A stretch of DNA of 64,000 bases, taken from NCBI RefSeq assembly GCF_030127145.1, contig NZ_CP126158.1, positions 744,001 through 808,000 of the forward strand, in the 5' to 3' direction. This document shows positions 42,376-50,010 of this stretch, one piece after another. Position 1 is the first letter of the stretch; every line of letters begins with the position of its first letter. The stretch is from Halobaculum halobium. Its GTDB lineage: Archaea > Halobacteriota > Halobacteria > Halobacteriales > Haloferacaceae. The translations under genes and the position numbers were made by a program. The notes under the pieces were generated by a model. That model had not been told where the DNA came from, did no database searches, and saw nothing but the letters and a program-made list of their open reading frames with translations.

Positions 42376-43590
42376 TCAGAACGTCGAGAGCTCGCCCTCG
42401 ATGACGCGCCGGGTCACGTCGGTGACGTTCTCGAGGCGCTCGTCGATAATGGCGGTCGCCTCTTCCTCGATATCGGCGACGGCAACGCCCTCCTCGGTGA
42501 CGACCTGCGCGTCGGCGACGTGGGGCTCGTCGATAGGGCGGCCGATCTGCGAGAGCAGGCGGACCTGGAGGTCGCGGATGCCGTCGATCTCCGCGACGAC
42601 GGCCTCCGCGATGTCCGTCGAGAGGAGGTTGTAGATCTTCCCGATGTGATTGACGGGGTTCTTGCCGGAGGTAGCCTCCATACTCATCGGGCGGTTCGGG
42701 GTGATGAGACCGTTCGCGCGGTTGCCGCGGCCGACCGAGCCGTCGTCGCCCTGCTCGGCGGAGGTGCCGGTCGTCGTCAGGTAGATCGACCCCTCTTCGA
42801 GGTCGTCGGCGGTGTTGACGGCGACGCTCACGTCGCGGTCGGTGTACCCCTCGGCGAGCTCGGTGACGTAGGACTCGACGCGCTCGGTCGCCTCGCGGTA
42901 CTCGTCGATGTCGCTCACGTACGCATCGATCATCGCTGCGGCGACCGTGATGTCGATGTGGTCGCCCTCGCGCTTGCCCATGATCTTCACGTCGGGGCCG
43001 AGTTCAGGGTGCTCGGCAGCGTAGGAGCCGTTGAGGGCGCGTTCGGCCTCGCGGACGATCTGCTCGGTCTCCGTGAGCGGCGCGTGGCCGACGCCGAAGG
43101 AGGTGTCGTTCGCCATCGGCACCTGTGTGCCGTCCTCACCGAAGACGTCCTGCAGGTCGCCCGACCCCTCACCGATTTTCACGTCGACGACGATGTCGGT
43201 GCCGACCTCCAGTTCGGGGATCTGCTCGCGGAGGTAGTCGCGAGCCGACTCCAGTGCGACGCGGCCGACAGGCAGCGTCAGCTCTCGGCCGTCGTCCGTC
43301 TCGTATTCCTTCGTGGCGCGGCCGACGATGAGCACGTAGATCGGGTCGATCACCTCGCCGCCGGCGTAGGAGGGGGACGCGTTGCCGGCGACAAGCTGCG
43401 TCTCGTCGGTGTTGTAGTGGAGAACCTTTCCGACGCGGTCGAGGTACAGCTGTGAGAGGCCGCGCGAGACCGCCTCCGCGATCCCGTCGCAGATCGAGTC
43501 CGGATGGCCGATTCCCTTTCGCTCGACGATCTCTACGTCCTGGTCCTCGACCGCTTGTCGGTCGAGTTCGGAGACCTGGATATTCCTCAT
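42376..43590 (-). CDS. mat: S-adenosylmethionine synthetase, archaeal type
   Basis: This 404-residue enzyme makes S-adenosylmethionine from methionine and ATP; archaeal MATs form a family distinct from the bacterial one. Conserved pieces are [36 protein letters not shown], and [10 protein letters not shown], then [32 protein letters not shown] in the C-terminal half. Full length. The [12 protein letters not shown] start is matched by a TATA box 25-35 bases upstream. It feeds methylation by fibrillarin and Dph2 encoded elsewhere in the window. Confidence 0.97.
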   Translation of the reverse strand: MRNIQVSELDRQAVEDQDVEIVERKGIGHPDSICDGIAEAVSRGLSQLYLDRVGKVLHYNTDETQLVAGNASPSYAGGEVIDPIYVLIVGRATKEYETDDGRELTLPVGRVALESARDYLREQIPELEVGTDIVVDVKIGEGSGDLQDVFGEDGTQVPMANDTSFGVGHAPLTETEQIVREAERALNGSYAAEHPELGPDVKIMGKREGDHIDITVAAAMIDAYVSDIDEYREATERVESYVTELAEGYTDRDVSVAVNTADDLEEGSIYLTTTGTSAEQGDDGSVGRGNRANGLITPNRPMSMEATSGKNPVNHIGKIYNLLSTDIAEAVVAEIDGIRDLQVRLLSQIGRPIDEPHVADAQVVTEEGVAVADIEEEATAIIDERLENVTDVTRRVIEGELSTF

Positions 43591-43613
43591 TATCGGCTCG
43601 GAGGTATCGGGCC

Positions 43614-43625
43614 GCAGTATAACTT
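43614..43625 (-). promoter_or_regulatory. TATA-like box of mat
   Basis: AAGTTATACTGC on the minus strand lies 24-35 bases before the mat ATG. This indicates a leaderless transcript. Confidence 0.6.
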
Positions 43626-43650
43626 GCGGAAAGAGTTTCACACCGGCCGA

Positions 43651-44271
43651 TTACCCGGAAGTATTATTTGGCATATCTTGCGCCGCGAGGAGCAGTCCGA
43701 GGTACGAGGTTCGGATCTGGTCGTCCGGGTCGAGTCCCAGCGTCCGAAGGAGTGCGGCTGCCTCCTCTCGGACGGGTTCGATCTCGTCGGCCGCGACTTC
43801 GCGTTCGACCTCGACGAACTGTCCCAAGTCCGCGATCTCGTCGAGCGTGACGGTGTAGCCGTCGACCGCGAAGAACTCGCGGTCCTTCTCGACGGTCGCC
43901 GCGGGGGCGAACCCGAGACCGTCGAGGATCCCCGCCGCTGCGTCGCCGTCGGCGACGGCGGTCTCGAACTCCTCGCGGGTCTTCGACTCGGCCTCGACGA
44001 GCGGGCCCTTGTATGTTATCTTCGTCTCGATGTCGGCGGCGTCGGCGCCTTCGATAGCGCCGCCGGCGCCTCCGGCGTTCACGCCCTCGGCATCGACGCC
44101 CGTCTCGCGGCGGACGCGGAGCGCCTCGTCGGTCTCGGCGAAGTCGCGGTGCGGGGCGTCGTAGTAGGTGTCGACCTGCCGGACGCGTCGAACGCGCTCC
44201 GCGTCGATCTCGGCGAGGTGTGCGCGCAGATCGTCGTGGTCGGCGCGCACTTTCAGTTCCACTTCGTACAT
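43651..44271 (-). CDS. CYTH-domain protein (CyaB/ThTPase-like)
   Basis: This 206-residue protein has a CYTH tunnel fold. It begins with the ExExK motif MYEVELKVRAD and continues KITYKGPLVEAESKTREEFE and VDGYTVTLDEIADLGQFVEVER. Such proteins hydrolyse triphosphates (thiamine triphosphatase, inorganic triphosphatase) or act as class IV adenylate cyclase. The last ten codons are AT-rich and end NNTSG, unlike the rest. It lies upstream of mat on the same strand with 60 bases between. The ATG gives the conserved start. Confidence 0.85.
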   Translation of the reverse strand: MYEVELKVRADHDDLRAHLAEIDAERVRRVRQVDTYYDAPHRDFAETDEALRVRRETGVDAEGVNAGGAGGAIEGADAADIETKITYKGPLVEAESKTREEFETAVADGDAAAGILDGLGFAPAATVEKDREFFAVDGYTVTLDEIADLGQFVEVEREVAADEIEPVREEAAALLRTLGLDPDDQIRTSYLGLLLAAQDMPNNTSG

Positions 44272-44388
44272 ACGACGGCGATGAGCGGCGCGGCGCAAAA
44301 GGGTGCCGCGACGGCTGGCGACGCGTCCGGCGGATCACGCGTCGATTCTACTGCATTCGGGCAGTTCGCTCCTCCGACCGAAACGTGA

Positions 44389-44398
44389 CTGTTAAGAA
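44389..44398 (+). promoter_or_regulatory. TATA-like box of the FKBP gene
   Basis: CTGTTAAGAA lies 23-32 bases before the ATG; leaderless transcript expected. Confidence 0.6.
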
Positions 44399-44420
44399 GC
44401 GCACGAGCGACGGTGCGGAC

Positions 44421-45419
44421 ATGAGCGAAGAAGAGCAGGCTGAGGCGGCAGACGCCGCCGACGCCGGCGATGATGCGAGCGAGGACGCCGAGACCGAAAC
44501 CGACGGGGCCGCGGACGGGATCCAGAACGGGGACTTCCTCCGACTGGATTACACCGTCCGCACCGTCCCCGGCGAGGACGAGGAGGAGGGACGCGTCGTC
44601 GACACGACCCACAAGGAGGTCGCCGAGGAGGCGGGTATCGACGACGACGAGTACGACTTCTCCCCGCGAATCATCGTCGTCGGCGAGGGCCACGTGTTCG
44701 ATTCTGTCGACGAGGACCTGATCGGGAAGGAGGTCGGCGACACGAACGTCGTCACCGTCCCCGCCGACGAGGCGTTCGGCGAGTTCGACCCCGACGACGT
44801 GCGCACCGTCAGCGCCGAGAAGATCCCGGAGGACGACCGCTACCCCGGCGCCCAGGTCACGATCGACGGCGATCAGGGCTACGTCGAGACGGTCATCGGC
44901 GGGCGCTCGCGCGTCGACTTCAACCATCCGCTCGCGGGCGACGACCTCGAGTACGACTATGAGATCCTCGAGCACGTCGACGACGACGAGGAGAAGGCCG
45001 CCGGCCTCATCGGCATGTACCTCCAGGAGACCCCCGAGGTCCGCATCGAGGAGGAGACCGTCGAAGAGGAGGTCCCCGTCGAGGACGGCGAAGAGGGCGA
45101 GACGGAGACCGAGGAGGTTGACAAGCGCTCGCTGTACATCGAGGCGACACCGATGATGCAGATGAACCAGCAGTGGATGTTCTCGAAGCAGCAGATCGCA
45201 CAGGACATCATGGGCCGCCTCGACCTCGACCGCGTCGTCGTCGAGGAAGTCATCGACGGCTCCGGCGGCATGATGGGCGGCATGGGCGGCATGATGGGCG
45301 GCATGGGCGGCGGCATGGGCGGCGAAGACATCGAGGAGGCCCTCGACGACGTCGACATGGACGACGTGGACGTTGACGCCGACGAGCTCGTCGACGAGCT
45401 CGAAGACGCCGACGAATAA
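44421..45419 (+). CDS. Large FKBP-type peptidyl-prolyl isomerase with Gly-Gly-Met tail
   Basis: This 332-residue SlyD-like isomerase assists protein folding. After an acidic 35-residue leader, the FKBP domain starts at FLRLDYTVRTVP with an inserted IF flap (VPADEAFGEFDPDDV, then RVDFNHPLAGDDLEYDYEIL). Residues 195-280 are an archaeal C-terminal extension. Residues about 282-305 are a (Gly-Gly-Met)-rich run, GGMMGGMGGMM and GGMGGGMGG, encoded by a 21-bp tandem repeat, then an acidic end (EDIEEALDDVDMDDV). The tail resembles that of GroEL and the haloarchaeal thermosome. Confidence 0.93.
   Translation: MSEEEQAEAADAADAGDDASEDAETETDGAADGIQNGDFLRLDYTVRTVPGEDEEEGRVVDTTHKEVAEEAGIDDDEYDFSPRIIVVGEGHVFDSVDEDLIGKEVGDTNVVTVPADEAFGEFDPDDVRTVSAEKIPEDDRYPGAQVTIDGDQGYVETVIGGRSRVDFNHPLAGDDLEYDYEILEHVDDDEEKAAGLIGMYLQETPEVRIEEETVEEEVPVEDGEEGETETEEVDKRSLYIEATPMMQMNQQWMFSKQQIAQDIMGRLDLDRVVVEEVIDGSGGMMGGMGGMMGGMGGGMGGEDIEEALDDVDMDDVDVDADELVDELEDADE
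45264..45323 (+). repeat. 21-bp tandem repeat encoding the Gly-Gly-Met tail
   Basis: GGCGGCATGATGGGCGGCATG occurs twice in direct succession (45264-45284 and 45285-45305) with a shortened third. It lies inside the FKBP reading frame and codes for Gly-Gly-Met runs. The repeat is in frame, so copy-number changes would alter tail length without frameshifts. Confidence 0.9.
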
Positions 45420-45447
45420 CCGCCGATCCACCGTTCGGCGCCGCACC

Positions 45448-45486
45448 GGTGTCGAACCTGTACTGCAACGGTGTCGAACCGACACC
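45448..45486. promoter_or_regulatory. Direct and inverted repeats, candidate operator
   Basis: GGTGTCGAACC occurs at 45448-45458 and 45470-45480, exactly 22 bp apart (two helical turns). The second copy begins a perfect inverted repeat GGTGTCG/CGACACC at 45470-45486. The elements precede a weak TATA-like GATTACTT (45487) for the next gene. Confidence 0.6.
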
Positions 45487-45511
45487 GATTACTTGCGGTT
45501 TGCACATCTCC

Positions 45512-45778
45512 ATGCAGATGGATCTCTCCGACGCGCGCGAGGACCTCGCTGTCGCCGGCGCGGCCGCCGTGGGTGCGATCGCGTTAACGCTCGGACTCGA
45601 CCTCATCGCGGGGATACCGGTGTCGACGCCCGCCCGGATCGCCCCCGTTGTCGTCTACTTCGCGTACCTGTTCACCCGCAAGGGGGGCCCCTACGGTTCG
45701 TTCGACACGCCGCGCACCTGGACGATCCTGGTGGTCGCCGTCACCGTCGCCGCCGGCGGGTACGCGGTCGCGACGTGA
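45512..45778 (+). CDS. Small membrane protein
   Basis: This 88-residue protein begins MQMDLSDAREDLAVAG and has three hydrophobic stretches (AAAVGAIALTLGLDLIAGI, RIAPVVVYFAYLF and WTILVVAVTVAAGGYAV). The loop TRKGGPYGSFDTPRTW is polar. The frame is open another 21 codons upstream but these would lie in the operator-like repeats. Start ambiguity is two codons. No function is known. Its promoter region carries the strongest repeat structure of a small gene here. Confidence 0.7.
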   Translation: MQMDLSDAREDLAVAGAAAVGAIALTLGLDLIAGIPVSTPARIAPVVVYFAYLFTRKGGPYGSFDTPRTWTILVVAVTVAAGGYAVAT

Positions 45779-45876
45779 CGGCCGAGGTGACTCGCGACGC
45801 GGCTCGCGGCTCTCTCCCTCTCGACCGCAGTCGCGCGAGTGAGTGCGCAGTCCGTTGGCTGTTCCCCAGCCGCGAG

Positions 45877-45885
45877 GCTTAACAG
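45877..45885 (+). promoter_or_regulatory. TATA-like box of the YlbF gene
   Basis: GCTTAACAG lies 22-30 bases before the YlbF ATG. Confidence 0.5.
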
Positions 45886-45906
45886 CGACCGATTCCAATT
45901 CGGCAT

Positions 45907-46308
45907 ATGAGCATCGAGACCGACTCGTCGGAGCCGGCGACAACTGACGACGCCGTCGAGTCGCTGGCAGCGGATCTCGGCGCCGCAGTCGCCGACTCTC
46001 CCGCCTATCGGCGCTTCGAGGAGGCGAAGGCGGCCGTCCAGAACGACGACGAAGCGCAAGCGCGCATCGCCGAGTTCGAACAGCTCCGACAGGAGTTCGC
46101 GGTGGCCAAGCAGGCCGGGCAAGCCGACCAGGAGACGATGGAGAAGGTGCAGGCCGCCCAGCAGGAACTGCACTCGCTGCCGGTGATGCAGGACTACGTC
46201 GAAGCGCAAGACGACTTGCAGGACCGCTTGGAGACGTTGAACGAAGCTATCTCCGAGCCGCTCGCCGTCGACTTCGGCGGCGAGGCCGGCGGCTGCTGTC
46301 ACGACTGA
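45907..46308 (+). CDS. YlbF family protein
   Basis: This 133-residue protein is mostly alpha-helical and charged: ADSPAYRRFEEAKAAVQNDDEAQARIAEFEQLRQEF and then VQAAQQELHSLPVMQDYVEAQDDL. This is the YlbF/YmcA fold. In bacteria these proteins control RNA turnover and biofilm development. It ends FGGEAGGCCHD, where the paired Cys and a His may bind metal or Fe-S, as in bacterial YlbF-YmcA complexes. It is 86 bases before the MinD-like gene and likely co-transcribed with it. Confidence 0.87.
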   Translation: MSIETDSSEPATTDDAVESLAADLGAAVADSPAYRRFEEAKAAVQNDDEAQARIAEFEQLRQEFAVAKQAGQADQETMEKVQAAQQELHSLPVMQDYVEAQDDLQDRLETLNEAISEPLAVDFGGEAGGCCHD

Positions 46309-46394
46309 CGCGCGGGCTCGGCGCTTCGGTTTCGCTCCCCGTCACCGGGCGCGTGGCCGCGAGGGTTGAAATCCGATAGCGACGCAGCCGCCCC

Positions 46395-47129
46395 ATGCTC
46401 GCGGTCACCGGCGGCAAGGGCGGCACGGGAAAGACGACGACGGCGCTCGGGCTGGCGCGTGCGTTCGGCGCCCGCGACGGCGACGCTGATGAGGACCACC
46501 CGCGCGGAGCGGTCGCCGTCGTCGACGCCGACTGGGACCTGCCGGACCTCGGCGCGCTCGCGGGAGTGGACCGCAGGGTGAAGTACCCAGACGACGGCGG
46601 TGCCGATCGGTCACCGCTGACGGCCGCGGTCGCCGACGACGCCCGCGGAGCCGTGCAGGTGCTCCCGGCGCCGACCGACGCTCGCGACCGGGAGGTGCGC
46701 GCGTCGCTGCGGCGAACCCTCGCGACGGCGGCCGCAACGACGCGGGTGATCGTGGACTGCCCGGCCGGCGCCGCCCCCGATGCGGTCGCGCCGCTCCGGC
46801 TCGCCGACGCCGCGTTGCTCGTGACGGAGCCATGTGTGGCCGCCCTGCGCGACGCCGCGAAAACCGCCGCCGTCGCCCGGCGAGTGGGGACGCCGACCGT
46901 CGGCGCCGTCGTTTGCCGGGCGAGCGTCGTCCCGCCTGGCGTGTGCGACATCCTCGGCTGTCCGGTCCTCGCACGAGTGCCCCGCGCACGGGGGTCGGCG
47001 GATCCGACGAACCGGGATATCGAGGGCGACTCAGTGCTCGCGGACGAGCGAGTCGCCGCGGCCTACGACCGGGTCGCGGACGCGCTGGCGGGGACTCGTT
47101 CGGGCGAGCCCGCGTCGTCGCGGGCGTGA
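46395..47129 (+). CDS. MinD/ParA-like ATPase
   Basis: This 244-residue P-loop ATPase has the deviant Walker A KGGTGKTTTALGLA at residues 7-20 and a Walker B VVDADWDLPDL near residue 40. Later are DCPAGAAPDAVAPLR and LVTEPCVAALRDAAKT. Proteins of this family move or load partners on membranes, chromosomes or Fe-S clusters. Here the partner is unknown. It sits between the YlbF and RAD55-like genes, 86 and 37 bases from them. Poly-Ala-rich C-terminus without an amphipathic targeting helix. Confidence 0.88.
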   Translation: MLAVTGGKGGTGKTTTALGLARAFGARDGDADEDHPRGAVAVVDADWDLPDLGALAGVDRRVKYPDDGGADRSPLTAAVADDARGAVQVLPAPTDARDREVRASLRRTLATAAATTRVIVDCPAGAAPDAVAPLRLADAALLVTEPCVAALRDAAKTAAVARRVGTPTVGAVVCRASVVPPGVCDILGCPVLARVPRARGSADPTNRDIEGDSVLADERVAAAYDRVADALAGTRSGEPASSRA

Positions 47130-47166
47130 GTAACGGTTATATCGCGCCGGGCCGTCAATCGGTAGC

Positions 47167-47793
47167 ATGGCGGACCGCCTCCCGACCGGGATCGACGTGC
47201 TCGACCGCCGGTTCGACGGCGGGATTCCGGCCGGGAGCATCGTGCTGTTCTCGGCGGATCCGGCGAGCCAGTCGGAGCTGCTGCTGTACGAACTCACCGC
47301 CGCGCGCGGCACGCTGTATCTCACGACGCTGCGCTCGGACCAGGCCGTCGAGGACGCGATCGATCGGACGAAGTCGCGGGTGGGCACGCCGACGGTCCGC
47401 GACATCGGCGGCGACGCGCCGCTGGACGCGGCCAACAAGTTGGTGAGCGCGCTCCCCGAGAACGCGAACCTCCTGATCGACGTGGTCGACCCGCTGGAAC
47501 AGACCGACCGCTCCCGGTACCGACGCTTCCTCACCGAGCTCCAGACGGCGATGGTCAACACCGAGAGCGTCGCGTTCCTCCACGCGATGAAGCGCGACGA
47601 CGAGCCGAAGAACCGCGCGATGACCGAGCACGTCGCCGACGTGGTGTGGGATCTCGACACACAGGTTCGCGGGTCGGACGTGGTGAACAAGCTCGCCGTC
47701 CCGAAGTTCCGGGGCGGCCGCGCGCTCGATGAGACGGTGAAGCTGAAGCTCGAGGAGCACGTCGCCATCGACACCTCTCGCGACATCGCGTAG
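47167..47793 (+). CDS. RAD55/KaiC-like protein with a lost Walker A
   Basis: This 208-residue protein has the RecA/RAD55 start LPTGIDVLDRRFDGGIPAGSIVLF and Walker B NLLIDVVDPLEQ. In place of the P-loop it has SADPASQSELLLYE, without the conserved Gly-Lys-Ser/Thr, so ATP binding is unlikely. The rest (TTLRSDQAVEDAIDRT, LHAMKRDDEPKNRAMTEHVADVVWDL) keeps the fold. It probably acts as a sensor or partner, perhaps of the MinD-like ATPase 37 bases upstream. Haloarchaeal relatives are called HTR-like proteins. Confidence 0.8.
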   Translation: MADRLPTGIDVLDRRFDGGIPAGSIVLFSADPASQSELLLYELTAARGTLYLTTLRSDQAVEDAIDRTKSRVGTPTVRDIGGDAPLDAANKLVSALPENANLLIDVVDPLEQTDRSRYRRFLTELQTAMVNTESVAFLHAMKRDDEPKNRAMTEHVADVVWDLDTQVRGSDVVNKLAVPKFRGGRALDETVKLKLEEHVAIDTSRDIA

Positions 47794-47863
47794 CCGGCCG
47801 AGAGATCCGGAGCCCCCACGTTCGTCTTCCATCCGTTCTGTACCCGTCCGGTCAGAGTCGGAC

Positions 47864-47872
47864 GGTTTTAGG
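47864..47872 (+). promoter_or_regulatory. TATA-like box of the antiporter gene
   Basis: GGTTTTAGG lies 24-32 bases before the chosen ATG; leaderless transcript expected. Confidence 0.6.
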
Positions 47873-47895
47873 TGTCGCCGGACCCGCTCGCGGGT

Positions 47896-48915
47896 ATGGT
47901 CTCGCTGCTTCCCGCGCTCGGGCTCGTCGTCGTCGGCACCGTGATCGTCTGGGTCGCCGGCGGTCGGCTCGAATCCGCGAGCGAACGCCTCGGCGCCCAC
48001 TACGGGCTTCCCGCGGTCGTCCAGGGCGCGGTCATCGCGGCGGTCGGCTCGTCGTTTCCGGAGCTGACGAGCGTCGTGTTTTCCGTACTGCTGTACGATA
48101 ACTTCGATCTCGGGGTCGGCGCCATCATCGGTTCGGCGGTGTTCAACATCCTCGTGATCCCGGGGTGGAGCGCGCTCCGCGGGCGGGGGCTGCGTGCCGA
48201 CCGCGACGTGGTGTACAAGGAGACGCAGTTCTACATGCTCGCGGTCGCGGTGCTGTTGCTCACCTTCTCGCTGGGCGTGATCTACGTCCCCCAACCGGTC
48301 GGCGGCGGCCTCACGTCAACGCTGACACGGCCGCTGGCGATCATTCCGCTCGCGCTGTACGGCGTCTACCTGTTCATCCAGGCGCAGGACGTGTCCGATT
48401 ACGACGCTCCGGAGGTCGACGACGTGAACGCTCGCAGGCAGTGGTTGCTCCTGATCGGGTCGATCCTCGGCATTCTCGTCGGCGTCGAGGCGCTCGTGGA
48501 GGCGGCGGTGTCGCTGGAAGCCGCGCTCGGAGTCCCCTCGGCGATCTGGGGATTGACCGTCGTCGCCGCCGGGACGAGCCTTCCCGACACGGTCGTCTCG
48601 GTTCGGGCCGCGGAGGCGGGCCGCGGGCCGACCAGCCTCGCGAACGTCCTCGGGAGCAACACCTTCGACCTCCTCGTCGCCATCCCCGTCGGCGTCCTGT
48701 TGGTCCCCGGCGGTCGAATCGACCTCGACTTCGGCACCGCCGTTCCGATGATGGGGTTTCTCACGATCGCGACGCTGGGATTCCTCGTCGTCACCCGAAC
48801 CGACCTCGAACTCGACCGGTCGGAGGCCGTCGCCCTGCTCGCCATGTACGGCGTGTTCCTCCTCTGGATGGTGATGGAGACACTCGGCGTGACACGGTTG
48901 GTCCCGGGCGTCTGA
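47896..48915 (+). CDS. Calcium/sodium or cation antiporter, CaCA family
   Basis: This 339-residue membrane protein has two inverted halves of five helices. Each half carries the family motif: GAVIAAVGSSFPELTSVVFS and GLTVVAAGTSLPDTVVSVRAA. A partner GSAVFNILVIPG occurs in half one and GSNTFDLLVAIPVG in half two. Such proteins exchange Ca2+ or Na+ for H+ or Na+. The loop near residue 180 (DVSDYDAPEVDDVNARR) is acidic. The ATG at MVSLLPALGLV is preferred, eight codons after an alternative. Confidence 0.9.
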   Translation: MVSLLPALGLVVVGTVIVWVAGGRLESASERLGAHYGLPAVVQGAVIAAVGSSFPELTSVVFSVLLYDNFDLGVGAIIGSAVFNILVIPGWSALRGRGLRADRDVVYKETQFYMLAVAVLLLTFSLGVIYVPQPVGGGLTSTLTRPLAIIPLALYGVYLFIQAQDVSDYDAPEVDDVNARRQWLLLIGSILGILVGVEALVEAAVSLEAALGVPSAIWGLTVVAAGTSLPDTVVSVRAAEAGRGPTSLANVLGSNTFDLLVAIPVGVLLVPGGRIDLDFGTAVPMMGFLTIATLGFLVVTRTDLELDRSEAVALLAMYGVFLLWMVMETLGVTRLVPGV

Positions 48916-48952
48916 GGTCCCGGCGCAGGCCCCAACCGGGACTCGAGAGCTC

Positions 48953-49900
48953 CTATACCAGCCGGCCCTCAGCGACCGGCACGACCGCCCCGCCGACTTC
49001 GATCGCCAGCGTGCCGTCAGCGTCGCGCGCGGCCCGCAGCCGGAGCGTCGACGGACGACCTAGCTCGTACCCCTGTTCGACGGTCGCCGCGACCGGACCG
49101 TCGCCGAGGTAGTCGTGTTCGAGCAGCCAGCCCGCGAGACAGCCCGCCGCAGAACCAGTCGCGGGGTCCTCCGGGACTCCGGCGTAGTCGGCGAACACCC
49201 GGGCGTGGAGGTCGCCGCCGTCGACGCCGCCGCGGGCGACGACCAGCACGTTGTGCTCGCCGAACGCCTCGATGAACTCGCCGTACTGCGGCTCCGTCGT
49301 CGCGGCTCGTTCGACGGCCTCGACGGAGGTCAGCGGGACAACCAGCGTCGCGAGGCCGGTCGACACCGACTGCACCGGCGCGCCGGCGTCAACGTCCGCG
49401 GCGTCGAGACCGAGCACGGGCGCGATCGCGTCGGCGCCCACGCGCTCGCCGAACTCCGGCGGGATCTGGCGCATCCAGTACTCCTCGACGCCGTCGGCTC
49501 GATCGTCGTCAGCTCGTTCCTCGACCCACACGTCGATCGGGCCGACACCGAGATTCAGCAGCAGCCTGTCGCCCGGGTCATCGTCGGTGCGTTCCCGGAG
49601 GACGGCCGCCGTTCCGAGCGTGGGGTGGCCCGCGAACGGGATCTCCTCGGCGGGATCGAAGATGCGCACGTCGTAGCCGCCGTCGGTTCGGCCGTCGACG
49701 AAGGTGCACTCAGAGAAGGTGGTCTCGCGAGTGAGCGCGAGCGCCTCCGCCGTGTCGATGTCGCCGGCGTCGCGGAAGACGGCGAGTTGGTTGCCCGTGA
49801 ACCGCTCGCCGTCGCGGGCGAACACGTCGACTACGTGGAACACTGTTCCACGAGCAGACGGCGGACCGCCGTCGACGGCGTGGAATCGGGGACCCGTCAT
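48953..49900 (-). CDS. PhzF family isomerase
   Basis: This 315-residue protein has the PhzF fold, a dimer of two diaminopimelate-epimerase-like halves. Motifs are FTGNQLAVFRDAG near the N-terminus, EEIPFAGHPTLGTAAVL around residue 85 and EDPATGSAAGCLAGWL near the C-terminus. The catalytic Glu is within the TTFSECTFVD segment. Substrate is unknown; many members isomerise or epimerise small acids. The long N-terminal MTGPRFHAVDGGPPSARG may be extra; a GTG at VFHVVDVF could be the real start. Confidence 0.9.
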   Translation of the reverse strand: MTGPRFHAVDGGPPSARGTVFHVVDVFARDGERFTGNQLAVFRDAGDIDTAEALALTRETTFSECTFVDGRTDGGYDVRIFDPAEEIPFAGHPTLGTAAVLRERTDDDPGDRLLLNLGVGPIDVWVEERADDDRADGVEEYWMRQIPPEFGERVGADAIAPVLGLDAADVDAGAPVQSVSTGLATLVVPLTSVEAVERAATTEPQYGEFIEAFGEHNVLVVARGGVDGGDLHARVFADYAGVPEDPATGSAAGCLAGWLLEHDYLGDGPVAATVEQGYELGRPSTLRLRAARDADGTLAIEVGGAVVPVAEGRLV

Positions 49901-50010
49901 GCCCGATATCCGCGAGCGAGCGTGAAGGGCGTATCGGCGGCGTGACAGCCACTCTCGCGGGGCTTCCCGGAGCGCGTCGCTTAACCGCCTCCGGTAGTTA
50001 GCAGAGTCCA

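Noticed and set aside
44421-45419. Acidic or Gly-rich tail of the FKBP as an assembly error
   Set aside because: The frame stays open through the repeat and the acidic end, and the stop is normal; repeats are in frame.
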